From Aliiroseovarius sp. Z3 (GTDB taxonomy: Bacteria; Pseudomonadota; Alphaproteobacteria; Rhodobacterales; Rhodobacteraceae): 64,000 nt of DNA. The DNA lies in NCBI RefSeq assembly GCF_029105185.1, contig NZ_JAFMZK010000011.1:1-64000 (forward strand). Reading direction: 5' to 3'. This document shows positions 8,890 through 16,983 of the stretch, in pieces; the first letter of the stretch is position 1, and every line of letters starts with the position of its first letter. The notes below the pieces were generated by a model. The model had not been told where the DNA came from. It did no database searches and was given only the letters and a program-made list of their open reading frames with translations. The translations under genes were made by a program, and so were the position numbers.

Positions 8890-9612
8890 CTATTTGATAG
8901 CGACGACGTCGAAGTTGCGGACGTTGGCGACGACGCCGTCCTCCCAGCCGCCTTCGACCAGCGTACCGGCCTGCTCGTTGAGCAGTGCGGCGACCTGTCC
9001 GGCGAAGTGGGCGGCGCGCCCGTCCTCGTCTGCGAAGGCGTCGAAAATGCCGAACGTGTTCGCGTCATACTGGACCGCGACCCAGAATAGCGTGCCCGGC
9101 TCCGTCTCTTCGACGATGGCGCCGCCCGACGTCAGCAAATCAGCCAACGCATCCGCCTGCCCCTCCGCCGCGCGCAGGGCGATGTGGGTCGCCGTCGTGA
9201 CGTCCTCGAGATCGACCGGCTGGCGGGCCGACAGGATCGTGCCGTTGTTGATGTTGGGCACCACGCCGCCGTCCCAGCCGTCGACGACCCAGTCGGCAGC
9301 GTTCGCGTTGATCTCGGCCGCGACCTGCCCCTCGAAATGCGCTTGCTGGGCCGCGGCGTTCACGAAGACGTCGAAGATGCCGACGGTGTCGTTGTCGCGC
9401 AGGCCGAACCAATAGGTCGTTCCGGGCTCGCCGTTGCGCACGATCCCCGCCGCCTCGGGGAGGTAGGCCGTGAAGGCGTCGGCCTGCGCCGTCACGGCGG
9501 GCATGGGGATGTAGCTGACGGGCTGGCCGGGGGCGATTTCCTGGGCGTGGGCCGATATGGCAGCGGCGGAGACGGCGAGGGCGCCGAGCAGCGGCTTGAT
9601 GCGGGTGGTCAT
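8890..9612 (-). CDS. Exported protein with two tandem ABM-like domains
   Basis: About 240 residues, ATG at 9612 with GAGAGGAG upstream and a signal peptide cleaved near SAHAQ. Two homologous ~100-residue halves follow. Each has the order VTAQADAF, GTTYWFGL, NDTVGIFDVFVNAAAQQAHF in the first and GQADALADLL, GTLFWVAVQ, ANTFGIFDAFADEDGRAAHF in the second. This is the antibiotic-biosynthesis-monooxygenase (ABM) ferredoxin-like fold, which usually dimerises; here one chain carries both halves. Quinol-monooxygenase-like activity is possible but unproven. Divergent from a LysR regulator. Confidence 0.75.
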   Translation of the reverse strand: MTTRIKPLLGALAVSAAAISAHAQEIAPGQPVSYIPMPAVTAQADAFTAYLPEAAGIVRNGEPGTTYWFGLRDNDTVGIFDVFVNAAAQQAHFEGQVAAEINANAADWVVDGWDGGVVPNINNGTILSARQPVDLEDVTTATHIALRAAEGQADALADLLTSGGAIVEETEPGTLFWVAVQYDANTFGIFDAFADEDGRAAHFAGQVAALLNEQAGTLVEGGWEDGVVANVRNFDVVAIK

Positions 9613-9819
9613 GGGATCTCCTCTCGGATGGCGGACGCAGACACCTTTATGGCCTCCGTCGTCCTTGGCCCGAAGATGAGGCGCAGGCCCGCTCGGCGCC
9701 AATCCCGATGCCCTATCGTTCGATAATCAGAATGTATGGACGAAGTCGTCTTTTGCCTGCTATGTCACCTTGTAGCGCACCACACGACCGGCATTCCATA
9801 ACGATGAACGAGACCGCAG

Positions 9820-10698
9820 ATGGAGATGAACCAAGTCCGCTACTTCCTCGCCGTCTGCCGCCACCGCAACTTCACCCATGCCGCGCAGGCGTCGAACGTG
9901 TCTCAGCCGGCGCTGACGACGGCGATCAAGAAGTTGGAGGAAGAACTCGGTGGGGTGCTCTTCCTGCGCGACCGGTCCGGGTGCCGCCTAACGTCCCTCG
10001 GCGATCTCGTCCGACCGCGTCTGGAGCGACTGGTGGCCGAGGCCGCCGAAGCGAAGGCCCAGGCCGCGCGCCACCTGCATCTCGACCGGGTACCGATCGT
10101 CATCGGCTTGGGCGAGACGATCGGGCAGTCACGCGTCGTCGACGCGGTCGGCCGCTTCCGCCGACAGGTGCAGAAAGCGGATGTGGAGCTGATCGTAGAC
10201 CGAGCGGACGCGCTTGTGTCGGGGCTGCAAGACGGCCGGATCGACGTCGCGATCACCTCCGGCGGCGAGGTGCCCGATCTCTACCGCGCCGACGACCTCT
10301 ACGACGAGGGCTACCGCGTGGTGATGGCGGGAGACCATTCCCTCGCCGCCGACGCGTCGATCACCCTCGCGCAGCTAGCAGACGCCGATCTCCTTGACCG
10401 GCCCAACTGCGAGATGCGCAACGCGCTCCACGCGGCCGTGGCCGAGCGGGACCAAGACCTCTACGCCGCCTATCGGTCCAACCGGGTCGACTGGCTGCTG
10501 AGCTTGGCGCGGAAGGGCGCGGGCGTCGTCGTGCTGCCGGAGACGGCCATTCCCGACGAGCCGGGCCTTATCAGCCGCCCGATCGTTGACGCGCCGCTCA
10601 CGCGCACGGTGCGCGCGTTGCGCTACCGCCATCAGCCGTCCCGCCCGGAGGTCGAAGGCCTCGTGCGGGATATGCGCGCGTCCCGCAAGGCTCGATAG
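9820..10698 (+). CDS. LysR-family transcriptional regulator
   Basis: About 292 residues. The N-terminal HTH is textbook (MEMNQVRYFLAVCRHRNFTH, ASNVSQPALTTAIKKLEEEL, FLRDRSGCRLTSLGDLV) and the C-terminal effector domain resembles a periplasmic binding protein (GRIDVAITSGG, GAGVVVLPE). It is divergent from the ABM-like gene with 207 bp between, the usual arrangement for a LysR regulator and its target. Effector unknown. Confidence 0.93.
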   Translation: MEMNQVRYFLAVCRHRNFTHAAQASNVSQPALTTAIKKLEEELGGVLFLRDRSGCRLTSLGDLVRPRLERLVAEAAEAKAQAARHLHLDRVPIVIGLGETIGQSRVVDAVGRFRRQVQKADVELIVDRADALVSGLQDGRIDVAITSGGEVPDLYRADDLYDEGYRVVMAGDHSLAADASITLAQLADADLLDRPNCEMRNALHAAVAERDQDLYAAYRSNRVDWLLSLARKGAGVVVLPETAIPDEPGLISRPIVDAPLTRTVRALRYRHQPSRPEVEGLVRDMRASRKAR

Positions 10699-10918
10699 GG
10701 ATCAGCGGCTCGCGAAAATCTAGGCGCACCCGTGCTGTCCCATTCAGGTGCGCCCGTGTGCGACGACCGAGTCAAACGGTTCGTGCTTTGCACTAGCTTC
10801 CTTGCCGGTTTCCTGTACGCTTCGGCGTGCGGGTCCAAAGCCATATGAAACTTCATGCTGCATCGGCGGCATGATCCGCCGAAGGCGCCCCTCATACTCA
10901 GCGCAGCATCAAAGAAAG
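10699..10918. other. Intergenic stretch without a recognised gene
   Basis: Between the LysR gene and the conserved leader of the first recombinase unit. No credible coding frame, terminator or RNA was recognised. Confidence 0.5.
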
Positions 10919-11024
10919 TGGGCTCTGACCGGACCTCGGAGACAGTGCAGCATCTTGTTATATGCTGGCCTGGTCAACGTCGGGTTGTCGTTTTGGGAGG
11001 GCATGGCGGATCGGAGGATCAGTC
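10919..11024 (+). repeat. Conserved leader of recombinase unit 1
   Basis: From GGGCTCT to the recombinase ATG this about 106-bp leader aligns with 12304-12410 before the second recombinase. The last 65 bp (from GTCAACGTCGGGTTGTCG through GGATCGGAGGATCAGTC) are almost identical. It contains the GGAGG that serves the start codon and may hold the promoter or a recombination site. Confidence 0.6.
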
Positions 11025-11657
11025 ATGGAAACACCAAACTTACCTGCCATCCGCGCGCTTCGTCCTGCTTGGAACAAGGGCCGCATCGTCGGTCAAAAGC
11101 GCCCCCTAAAGCCGAAACATGTCTGGGCGATCCGCGTGAGACTTGAGCTAGCGGAGAACCATCGTGATCTAGCGCTATTCAATATGGCAATCGACAGCAA
11201 ACTCCGAGGTTGCGACCTGGTCAAGATGAAGGTCGTGGACGTGATGGCTGCGGGTCAAATCAAAGAGCGCGCTTCGGTTCTGCAAAGCAAGACCCAGAAG
11301 CCAGTACGCTTCGAGATTTCGGAAGGTACTCGTGCCTCGGTCGAGAAGTGGATGGAAGACGAGCTGATGGTTGGGTCCGAATACCTTTGGCCAGGCCGCT
11401 TTCACGAGCGGTTGCACATCTCAACACGCCAATATGCGCGGATCGTCCGGGATTGGGTCACATCGATCGGACTTGAGGCAAGCGCCTATGGGACCCATTC
11501 GATGCGGCGGACCAAAGTTACTCAGATATACAAGAAGACGGGTAATCTGCGTGCCGTTCAGCTCCTTCTAGGCCACACCAAGATGGACAGTACAGTCAGA
11601 TACCTCGGCGTCGAACTTGAGGATGCCCTAGCCATAGCCGAAGCCATTGAAATCTAG
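11025..11657 (+). CDS. Small tyrosine recombinase, copy 1
   Basis: 210 residues, catalytic domain only; start at METPNLPAIRAL after a GGAGG. Active-site elements are in order: Arg in KLRGCDLVKM, Lys in the beta-turn QSKTQKPVRF, HSMRRTK (H-x-x-R), LLGHTKMDSTVRYLG (H and the nucleophile Tyr). At this size it lacks the arm-binding and core-binding domains of phage integrases and resembles FimB/FimE-type recombinases in scale. Differs from copy 2 (12411-13043) at only two residues (K/Q and A/S near residue 65-75), though the DNA differs at many third positions. Confidence 0.88.
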   Translation: METPNLPAIRALRPAWNKGRIVGQKRPLKPKHVWAIRVRLELAENHRDLALFNMAIDSKLRGCDLVKMKVVDVMAAGQIKERASVLQSKTQKPVRFEISEGTRASVEKWMEDELMVGSEYLWPGRFHERLHISTRQYARIVRDWVTSIGLEASAYGTHSMRRTKVTQIYKKTGNLRAVQLLLGHTKMDSTVRYLGVELEDALAIAEAIEI

Positions 11658-11664
11658 AAACTTG

Positions 11665-11686
11665 GGGTCGCCTTCACAGGCGGCCC
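11665..11686 (+). terminator. Hairpin after recombinase copy 1
   Basis: GGGTCGCC (11665-11672) and GGCGGCCC (11679-11686) pair with one G-U, loop TTCACA. An equivalent hairpin follows copy 2 at 13051-13072. No U tract follows, so it may be a processing or recombination element rather than a classical terminator. Confidence 0.45.
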
Positions 11687-11690
11687 AAAG

Positions 11691-11955
11691 CCGACCTTGA
11701 CCGGCGTTATCGTAGCCGCATTGCAGCTTCCCCAGAGCAGCCATTCATGTACCGCGCAGTATCCTGCAGGCCTGGACGGTCACTTTGCGGGACTTTGCTG
11801 CCGTTCATCCACCTCGCTCAAATGGCTGCTTTACGAAGTCGGGACAGCAACGGTCGCTCTCGCCGCCGGTCTAAACGTTTGAGTTTTTGCGTTTAAGGCG
11901 CTCCAGTAAGATACTGCACTGGCCTCATCCTGTTCGTGGAAGTAGGAGTTTGTGT
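11691..11955. other. Non-coding spacer between recombinase unit 1 and the membrane protein
   Basis: Contains phrases such as GACTTTGCTGCCGTTCATCC that look like degenerate intergenic sequence; a related phrase (TTTCCTGCCATTCGCTGCA) occurs at about 13120. No credible gene is seen apart from a ribosome site GTAGGAG just before the next start. Confidence 0.4.
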
Positions 11956-12270
11956 ATGATCGCTATCCAATCCTTGAGTCAGACTATCTTCCTTTTTTTA
12001 GCATTCGGGCTCCCTGTGCTCGCAATCGGATTGGGACTGTATATGCAGCCACGTTTGTTGGCCGCGGCATTTGTTGGCCAGTTTGCGATAATGATCGTTT
12101 ACCTGAGCACGCTCTATTACTTAGTCGAAACTGGAAGGTATCCCAGAGCTACTGGGATGGAGGGCATTGCCTTGTTTGTTGTGCCAGCAATTTACATGGC
12201 ATCTGTATTTGTAAGCACGGTTGTTTACTTTGTCGCAGCTTCAATTTCACGGCGACGGCGAGGCCGATGA
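11956..12270 (+). CDS. Small integral membrane protein between the two recombinases
   Basis: 104 residues, ATG at 11956 with GTAGGAG 7 nt upstream. Three hydrophobic segments: residues about 7-27 (FLFLAFGLPVLAIGLGLY), 32-53 (AAAFVGQFAIMIVYLSTLYY) and 70-94 (IALFVVPAIYMASVFVSTVVYF), then a basic tail SRRRRGR that favours a cytosolic C terminus. Not recognised as any named family. As the only gene between two copies of the same recombinase it is the apparent cargo; its role is unknown. Confidence 0.6.
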   Translation: MIAIQSLSQTIFLFLAFGLPVLAIGLGLYMQPRLLAAAFVGQFAIMIVYLSTLYYLVETGRYPRATGMEGIALFVVPAIYMASVFVSTVVYFVAASISRRRRGR

Positions 12271-12303
12271 TCGCCATTCGGGCAACACGCAGCATTTGTG
12301 ACT

Positions 12304-12410
12304 TTGGGCTCTCTCCTGCCATCCGAGGCAGCGCAGCATCCTGTGGTACACTATTTCTGTCAACGTCGGGTTGTCGTTTTGGGAGGGAATGGCGGATCGG
12401 AGGATCAGTC
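12304..12410 (+). repeat. Conserved leader of recombinase unit 2
   Basis: Second copy of the leader at 10919-11024, again ending in GGATCGGAGGATCAGTC before the start codon. Confidence 0.6.
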
Positions 12411-13043
12411 ATGGAAACACCAAATTTACCTGCCATTCGTGCATTGCGCCCTGCTTGGAACAAGGGGCGCATCGTCGGACAAAAGAGACCACTGAAACCG
12501 AAACATGTCTGGGCGATCCGAGTCAGACTGGAGCTGGCGGAAAACCACCGCGACCTCGCACTGTTCAACATGGCGATCGACAGCAAGCTGCGAGGCTGTG
12601 ATCTGGTGAAGATGCAAGTCGTCGATGTTATGGCGTCGGGCCAAATCAAAGAGCGCGCTTCCGTTCTGCAAAGCAAAACCCAGAAACCAGTACGTTTCGA
12701 GATTTCAGAAGGCACTCGAGCCTCGGTGGAGAAGTGGATGGAAGACGAACTGATGGTCGGATCCGAATATCTTTGGCCAGGACGGTTCCACGAACGTCTG
12801 CACATCTCAACCCGTCAGTATGCTCGCATTGTCCGGGACTGGGTCACTTCAATTGGACTAGAAGCAAGTGCTTACGGCACGCATTCCATGCGGCGCACCA
12901 AAGTCACCCAAATTTACAAGAAGACAGGCAACCTTCGCGCTGTTCAGCTCCTGCTGGGCCACACCAAGATGGACAGCACAGTCAGGTATCTTGGAGTCGA
13001 ACTTGAGGATGCTCTTGCCATCGCTGAAGCCATTGAAATCTAG
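12411..13043 (+). CDS. Small tyrosine recombinase, copy 2
   Basis: 210 residues, same start and active-site set as copy 1 (HSMRRTK, LLGHTKMDSTVRYLG). Identical to it in protein sequence except Gln for Lys in KMQVVDV and Ser for Ala in VMASGQIK. The nucleotide sequences differ at dozens of mostly silent positions, so this is not a recent duplication: either an old one under strong purifying selection or two separate acquisitions. Same orientation as copy 1, convergent with glpR. Confidence 0.88.
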   Translation: METPNLPAIRALRPAWNKGRIVGQKRPLKPKHVWAIRVRLELAENHRDLALFNMAIDSKLRGCDLVKMQVVDVMASGQIKERASVLQSKTQKPVRFEISEGTRASVEKWMEDELMVGSEYLWPGRFHERLHISTRQYARIVRDWVTSIGLEASAYGTHSMRRTKVTQIYKKTGNLRAVQLLLGHTKMDSTVRYLGVELEDALAIAEAIEI

Positions 13044-13050
13044 GGCAGAT

Positions 13051-13072
13051 GGGCCGCCTTCATGAGCGGCCC
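13051..13072 (+). terminator. Hairpin after recombinase copy 2
   Basis: GGGCCGC (13051-13057) / GCGGCCC (13066-13072), a perfect 7-bp stem placed as in copy 1, 6-8 bp after the stop codon. The rest of 13073-13248 shows no gene. Confidence 0.5.
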
Positions 13073-13248
13073 ATAGCCGCCCTAGTGCACCTCCTGAAAA
13101 TGCTGCGGTGGCAACCCGCTTTCCTGCCATTCGCTGCATATGAGAAGCTATAGATATGCCAATGAAAAACGGAAAGCTGCGGCCGCAGCTGGCCACGTCC
13201 CGCGTTGCGGCGCCTTCCCGATTTCGGGGCGCGCTATGGCATGCGGCG

Positions 13249-14013
13249 TTACTGATCAGCGACGACGATCTTTGTCCGCCACGCGTCACATGACGCAGCC
13301 AAATCTCTGGGCAGCGGCCTATCCGTAAAAAATGTGTCGATATCGGCGAGCGACGCAATCCGCGCCGGGGCGCTGCGCGACAGCTTTGACTGGTCGGCTA
13401 CCAGATAGGTTTTGCGGGATTGGCGCAGGATGGCCTGGCTGACGGTCACTTCCTGAATGTCGAAATCCAGCAAATCGCCCTCGACGTCGAGCGCGGAACA
13501 ACCAATCACCGCCAGATCGAATTTGAATTGGCGAATGGTCTCCGTGGCCAGATTGCCGACCAGACCGCCATCGGCGCGCCGCAGCTGGCCACCTGTCACG
13601 ATAATTTCGCAGTCCCTGTTGCCGGCAAGAATGTTGGCCACGTTCATATTGTTCGTGACCACCATGAGGTTTTCATGATGCATCAGTTCCTGTGCGACGG
13701 CCTCGGTTGACGTGCCGATATTGAGAAACAGCGAAATGCCGTTGGGGATCTCGGCGGCACAGGCGCGGGCCATGGCGCGTTTTTCTTCAGCTTTGAGGGC
13801 ACGGCGCTCTTCATAGCCGATATTGGTCGTGCCTGACGGCAAGACCGCCCCGCCATGCACCCGTTCCAGCCGACCCGCATCGGCAAGGTCGGTCAAGTCT
13901 CGGCGAATGGTCTGCAGTGTAACGTCAAAATGCCGGGCCAGCCCTTCGACCGTCACCTTGCCTTCACGACGCGCGATCTCAAGAATTTCGGGATGGCGGA
14001 ATGTTTGCGACAT
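13249..14013 (-). CDS. glpR: DeoR-family glycerol regulon repressor GlpR
   Basis: About 254 residues from ATG 14013 (MSQTFRHPEILEIARREGKV), with AAGGA 6 nt upstream. N-terminal DeoR helix-turn-helix (VEGLARHFDVTLQTIRRDLT, ERVHGGAV) and the sugar-phosphate-sensing C-terminal domain (FLNIGTSTEAVAQEL, VTNNMNVANIL, DFDIQEV, VADQSKL) are complete. Divergent from glpD and the glycerol operon, so it probably represses them until glycerol 3-phosphate binds. Assignment as GlpR rests on the family plus context. Confidence 0.93.
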   Translation of the reverse strand: MSQTFRHPEILEIARREGKVTVEGLARHFDVTLQTIRRDLTDLADAGRLERVHGGAVLPSGTTNIGYEERRALKAEEKRAMARACAAEIPNGISLFLNIGTSTEAVAQELMHHENLMVVTNNMNVANILAGNRDCEIIVTGGQLRRADGGLVGNLATETIRQFKFDLAVIGCSALDVEGDLLDFDIQEVTVSQAILRQSRKTYLVADQSKLSRSAPARIASLADIDTFFTDRPLPRDLAASCDAWRTKIVVADQ

Positions 14014-14271
14014 GATCTTCCTTTTCACCAATGTTCGTTTGTGGCCGGGTCCATGCCGGTTTGGGGTAGGAGAATCGCGAAAAACGAGTGAAAAGGCAAT
14101 AAAAATTCTTCTGTTTGGCGCTGTGCTGGCTGTAATCGCTCGGATTTACGCCAGATAAGCCTTTGATAAACGGGTAAAAGTGTAAAACCGAACACAAACG
14201 AAAAAATAGTTGTTGCGATATGTCGGTGATTTCGCCACAAATGTGGCACAACGCGCTTGGAGGAGAATCGC
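14014..14271. promoter_or_regulatory. glpR-glpD divergent control region with candidate GlpR operators
   Basis: Contains ATGTTCGTTTGTG at 14031-14043, matching the TTCG-centred GlpR half-site, and an inverted partner CACAAACGAA at 14193-14202, plus further ACGA-containing A-rich patches (around 14078 and 14168). The paired inverted sites span the region from which both glpR and the glycerol operon must start. Promoter boxes were not fixed. Confidence 0.5.
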
Positions 14272-15870
14272 GTGGAACACCCGAACGATACGGAAATCAC
14301 TGACCTGTTCATCATTGGTGGCGGCATCAATGGCTGCGGTATCGCCCGGGATGCGGCGGGCCGTGGGCTGACGGTGGCGCTGGCCGAGATGAACGACCTT
14401 GCTTCCGCCACATCTTCGGCGTCGACCAAGCTGTTTCACGGCGGGCTGCGCTATCTCGAATATTTCGAATTCCGGCTGGTGCGCGAGGCGCTGATCGAGC
14501 GTGAAACACTGTTGAAGGCGATGCCGCATATCAGCTGGCCGATGCGTTTTGTGCTTCCATATCATAAGGATATGCGTTTTGAGTCGGATACGCCAACCTC
14601 GAAACTCCTCAGCCTGTTCATGCCCTGGATGAAAGGGCGTAGGCCCGCATGGCTGATCCGGCTGGGGCTGTTCATGTATGACCATCTGGGCGGACGCAAA
14701 ATCCTGCCCGGCACGGCAACGCTGGATTTGACCGGCACCACCGAGGGCGCGCCGCTGCAGGATCGCTTTGCCAAAGCCTATGAATATTCCGATTGCTGGG
14801 TCGAGGATTCGCGCCTTGTCGTGCTCAATGCCCGTGACGCCGAAGCGCGTGGTGCACATATCATGACCCGCACGCAGGTGGTCAGCGCGACCAACGAAAA
14901 CGGCATCTGGCGCATCGAAACGCGCAATACCGAAAACAACCATCTGCAAACCTTTTATGCCCGGATGCTGGTAAATGCCGGTGGTCCGTGGGTTGGCGAC
15001 ATCATCCAGACCAAAGTGCGGCTGAACTCGCGCGAAGGTGTGCGGCTGGTGCGCGGCAGCCACATCGTGACCCGCAAACTCTACGATCACGACAAGTGCT
15101 ATTTCTTTCAGGGCACCGACGGGCGGATCATCTTTTCGATCCCCTATGAGACCGATTTCACCCTGATCGGCACCACCGACGCGGAACATGCCGACCCGTC
15201 GGTCAAACCGGAATGCACGCCCGAGGAACAGGACTACCTGCTGGGCTTTGCCAACCAGTATTTCAAACAGCAACTGACCCGCGATGATGTGGTCTGGACC
15301 TATTCCGGGGTGCGTCCGCTTTATGATGACGGCGCTAGCAGCGCCACGGCGGCGACGCGGGACTATACGCTAAAGGTCGATACCAGCGCGGGCGCGCCGG
15401 TGCTAAATATTTTTGGCGGCAAGATCACAACCTACCGCCGTCTCGCGGAAAGCGCGATGGACAAAATCGGGGAGCACCTGACGCTGGCCAAGGGCAAATG
15501 GACTGCGGGCGTTCCCCTGCCTGGTGGCGATTTCCCGGTGGATGGCGTGGCGGGCCTGATGGCCGATCTGCAATCCCGTTTCCCGTTCCTGAGCGATTTC
15601 TGGGCCAGGCGGCTGGTACGCGCCTACGGCACGGAAGCCTCCGACATCCTTGGCAATGCGGAGCAAGCTTCTGATATGGGTCAGGATTTTGGCGCCACGC
15701 TGACTGAGGCCGAGATCGCTTGGCTTATGACACATGAATATGCGCGCACGGCAGAAGACGTGATCTGGCGGCGTAACAAACTGGGACTGCGTTTGAGCAA
15801 AGAGCAGGTCCAGGCACTTGACGACTGGATGGCGCAGCGCCGCCATCCATCACCCGCGGCGGCGGAATAA
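14272..15870 (+). CDS. glpD: Glycerol-3-phosphate dehydrogenase
   Basis: About 532 residues. GGAGGA at 14259-14264 points to the GTG at 14272 (VEHPNDTEITDLF) as start. The enzyme is an FAD-dependent membrane-associated dehydrogenase that oxidises sn-glycerol 3-phosphate to DHAP and feeds electrons to quinone. Seen: the FAD dinucleotide-binding motif IIGGGINGCGIARDAAGRG, the family signature STKLFHGGLRYLEYFEF, and GGKITTYRRLAE near residue 385. First gene of the glycerol operon, 13 bp before glpS. Confidence 0.97.
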   Translation: MEHPNDTEITDLFIIGGGINGCGIARDAAGRGLTVALAEMNDLASATSSASTKLFHGGLRYLEYFEFRLVREALIERETLLKAMPHISWPMRFVLPYHKDMRFESDTPTSKLLSLFMPWMKGRRPAWLIRLGLFMYDHLGGRKILPGTATLDLTGTTEGAPLQDRFAKAYEYSDCWVEDSRLVVLNARDAEARGAHIMTRTQVVSATNENGIWRIETRNTENNHLQTFYARMLVNAGGPWVGDIIQTKVRLNSREGVRLVRGSHIVTRKLYDHDKCYFFQGTDGRIIFSIPYETDFTLIGTTDAEHADPSVKPECTPEEQDYLLGFANQYFKQQLTRDDVVWTYSGVRPLYDDGASSATAATRDYTLKVDTSAGAPVLNIFGGKITTYRRLAESAMDKIGEHLTLAKGKWTAGVPLPGGDFPVDGVAGLMADLQSRFPFLSDFWARRLVRAYGTEASDILGNAEQASDMGQDFGATLTEAEIAWLMTHEYARTAEDVIWRRNKLGLRLSKEQVQALDDWMAQRRHPSPAAAE

Positions 15871-15883
15871 GGAGGAGGACCTG

Positions 15884-16972
15884 ATGACGCTGGAACTGAG
15901 AGGCGTATCAAAGACCGTCGAGGGGCAGACCCATATCTTCCCGACGGATCTGACGCTGGAAAAAGGCACGATGAATGTGCTGCTTGGACCGACCCTGTCG
16001 GGCAAGACATCGCTGATGCGGCTGATGGCCGGGCTTGATGTGCCCGCCACGGGGCAGGTCTTTTGGAACGATCAGGATGTGACCGGACAGCGGGTTCAGG
16101 ATCGCAAGGTCGCGATGGTGTATCAGCAATTCATCAACTACCCGTCGATGAGCGTGTATGACAACATCGCCTCGCCGATGAAGCTGATGGGCGTGAACAA
16201 GGCCGAGATCGACACCCGCGTGCGCGAAACCGCGGAGTTGATGAAGCTCACCCCGATGCTGGAGCGCAAGCCGCTGGAGTTGTCAGGCGGTCAGCAACAG
16301 CGCTGTGCGCTGGCGCGGGCGCTGGTCAAGAATGCCGGTCTGGTGCTGCTCGATGAGCCGCTTGCGAACCTCGACTACAAGCTGCGCGAAGAGCTGCGGG
16401 TCGAGATTCCGAAAATTTTCGAAGCTTCCGGCTCGATCTTTGTCTACGCCACCACGGAACCCGAGGAGGCGCTTCTGCTGGGCGGCAATGTCGCCACCCT
16501 GTCCGAAGGCCGCATCACCCAGTTCGGCCCGACCCCGTCGGTCTACCGCCAGCCGGTGGATGCCACCACGGCGCGGGTGTTCTCGGACCCGCCGATGAAC
16601 TTCCTGCCGATTTCCAAGACCGGCAACCGGATCATGTTCGGCGACGGTCAGAGCGCGGCGGCGACAGGCAAGCTCGCGGAACTGGCCGATGGCCGTTACA
16701 CCGCCGGGTTCCGCCCGAACCATCTGGAAATCAATCAGCATTCTCCGGATGTCATGCAATTCGCCACCAAACTGTCGGTGACCGAGCTGACCGGGTCGGA
16801 GACCTTCGTGCATCTCGACCATTTCGGCGAGCGCTGGGTCGGTCTGATCCATGGTGTGCATGAGCTGGAGCTGGGCGCGCGGCTCGATGTCTGGCTGGAC
16901 CCCCGCCATGTCTACATTTTTGGCGAAGACGGCAAGCTGGTGGCACCTGCCGCTTATGCGCTCGCGGCCTGA
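15884..16972 (+). CDS. glpS: Glycerol ABC transporter ATPase GlpS
   Basis: 362 residues; start at ATG 15884 after GGAGGAGGA. One of the two nucleotide-binding subunits of the GlpSTPQV glycerol importer described in Rhizobium leguminosarum. Walker A is GPTLSGKTSL (Leu-Ser in place of the usual Ser-Gly-x), signature LSGGQQQRCALARALVK, Walker B LVLLDEPLANLD. The switch His position reads YATTEPEEAL, i.e. lacks the usual His-Asp pair (TH-D), so it may be a catalytically weak partner of GlpT. C-terminal TOBE-like regulatory part present. Confidence 0.92.
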   Translation: MTLELRGVSKTVEGQTHIFPTDLTLEKGTMNVLLGPTLSGKTSLMRLMAGLDVPATGQVFWNDQDVTGQRVQDRKVAMVYQQFINYPSMSVYDNIASPMKLMGVNKAEIDTRVRETAELMKLTPMLERKPLELSGGQQQRCALARALVKNAGLVLLDEPLANLDYKLREELRVEIPKIFEASGSIFVYATTEPEEALLLGGNVATLSEGRITQFGPTPSVYRQPVDATTARVFSDPPMNFLPISKTGNRIMFGDGQSAAATGKLAELADGRYTAGFRPNHLEINQHSPDVMQFATKLSVTELTGSETFVHLDHFGERWVGLIHGVHELELGARLDVWLDPRHVYIFGEDGKLVAPAAYALAA

Positions 16973-16983
16973 GGGAGGGAACC

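Noticed and set aside
10699-13248. tRNA gene as recombinase target
   Set aside because: No cloverleaf or tRNA 3' end could be recognised near either recombinase.
14146-15273. Long leftward frame opposite glpD
   Set aside because: Typical high-G+C antisense shadow; glpD is unambiguous.
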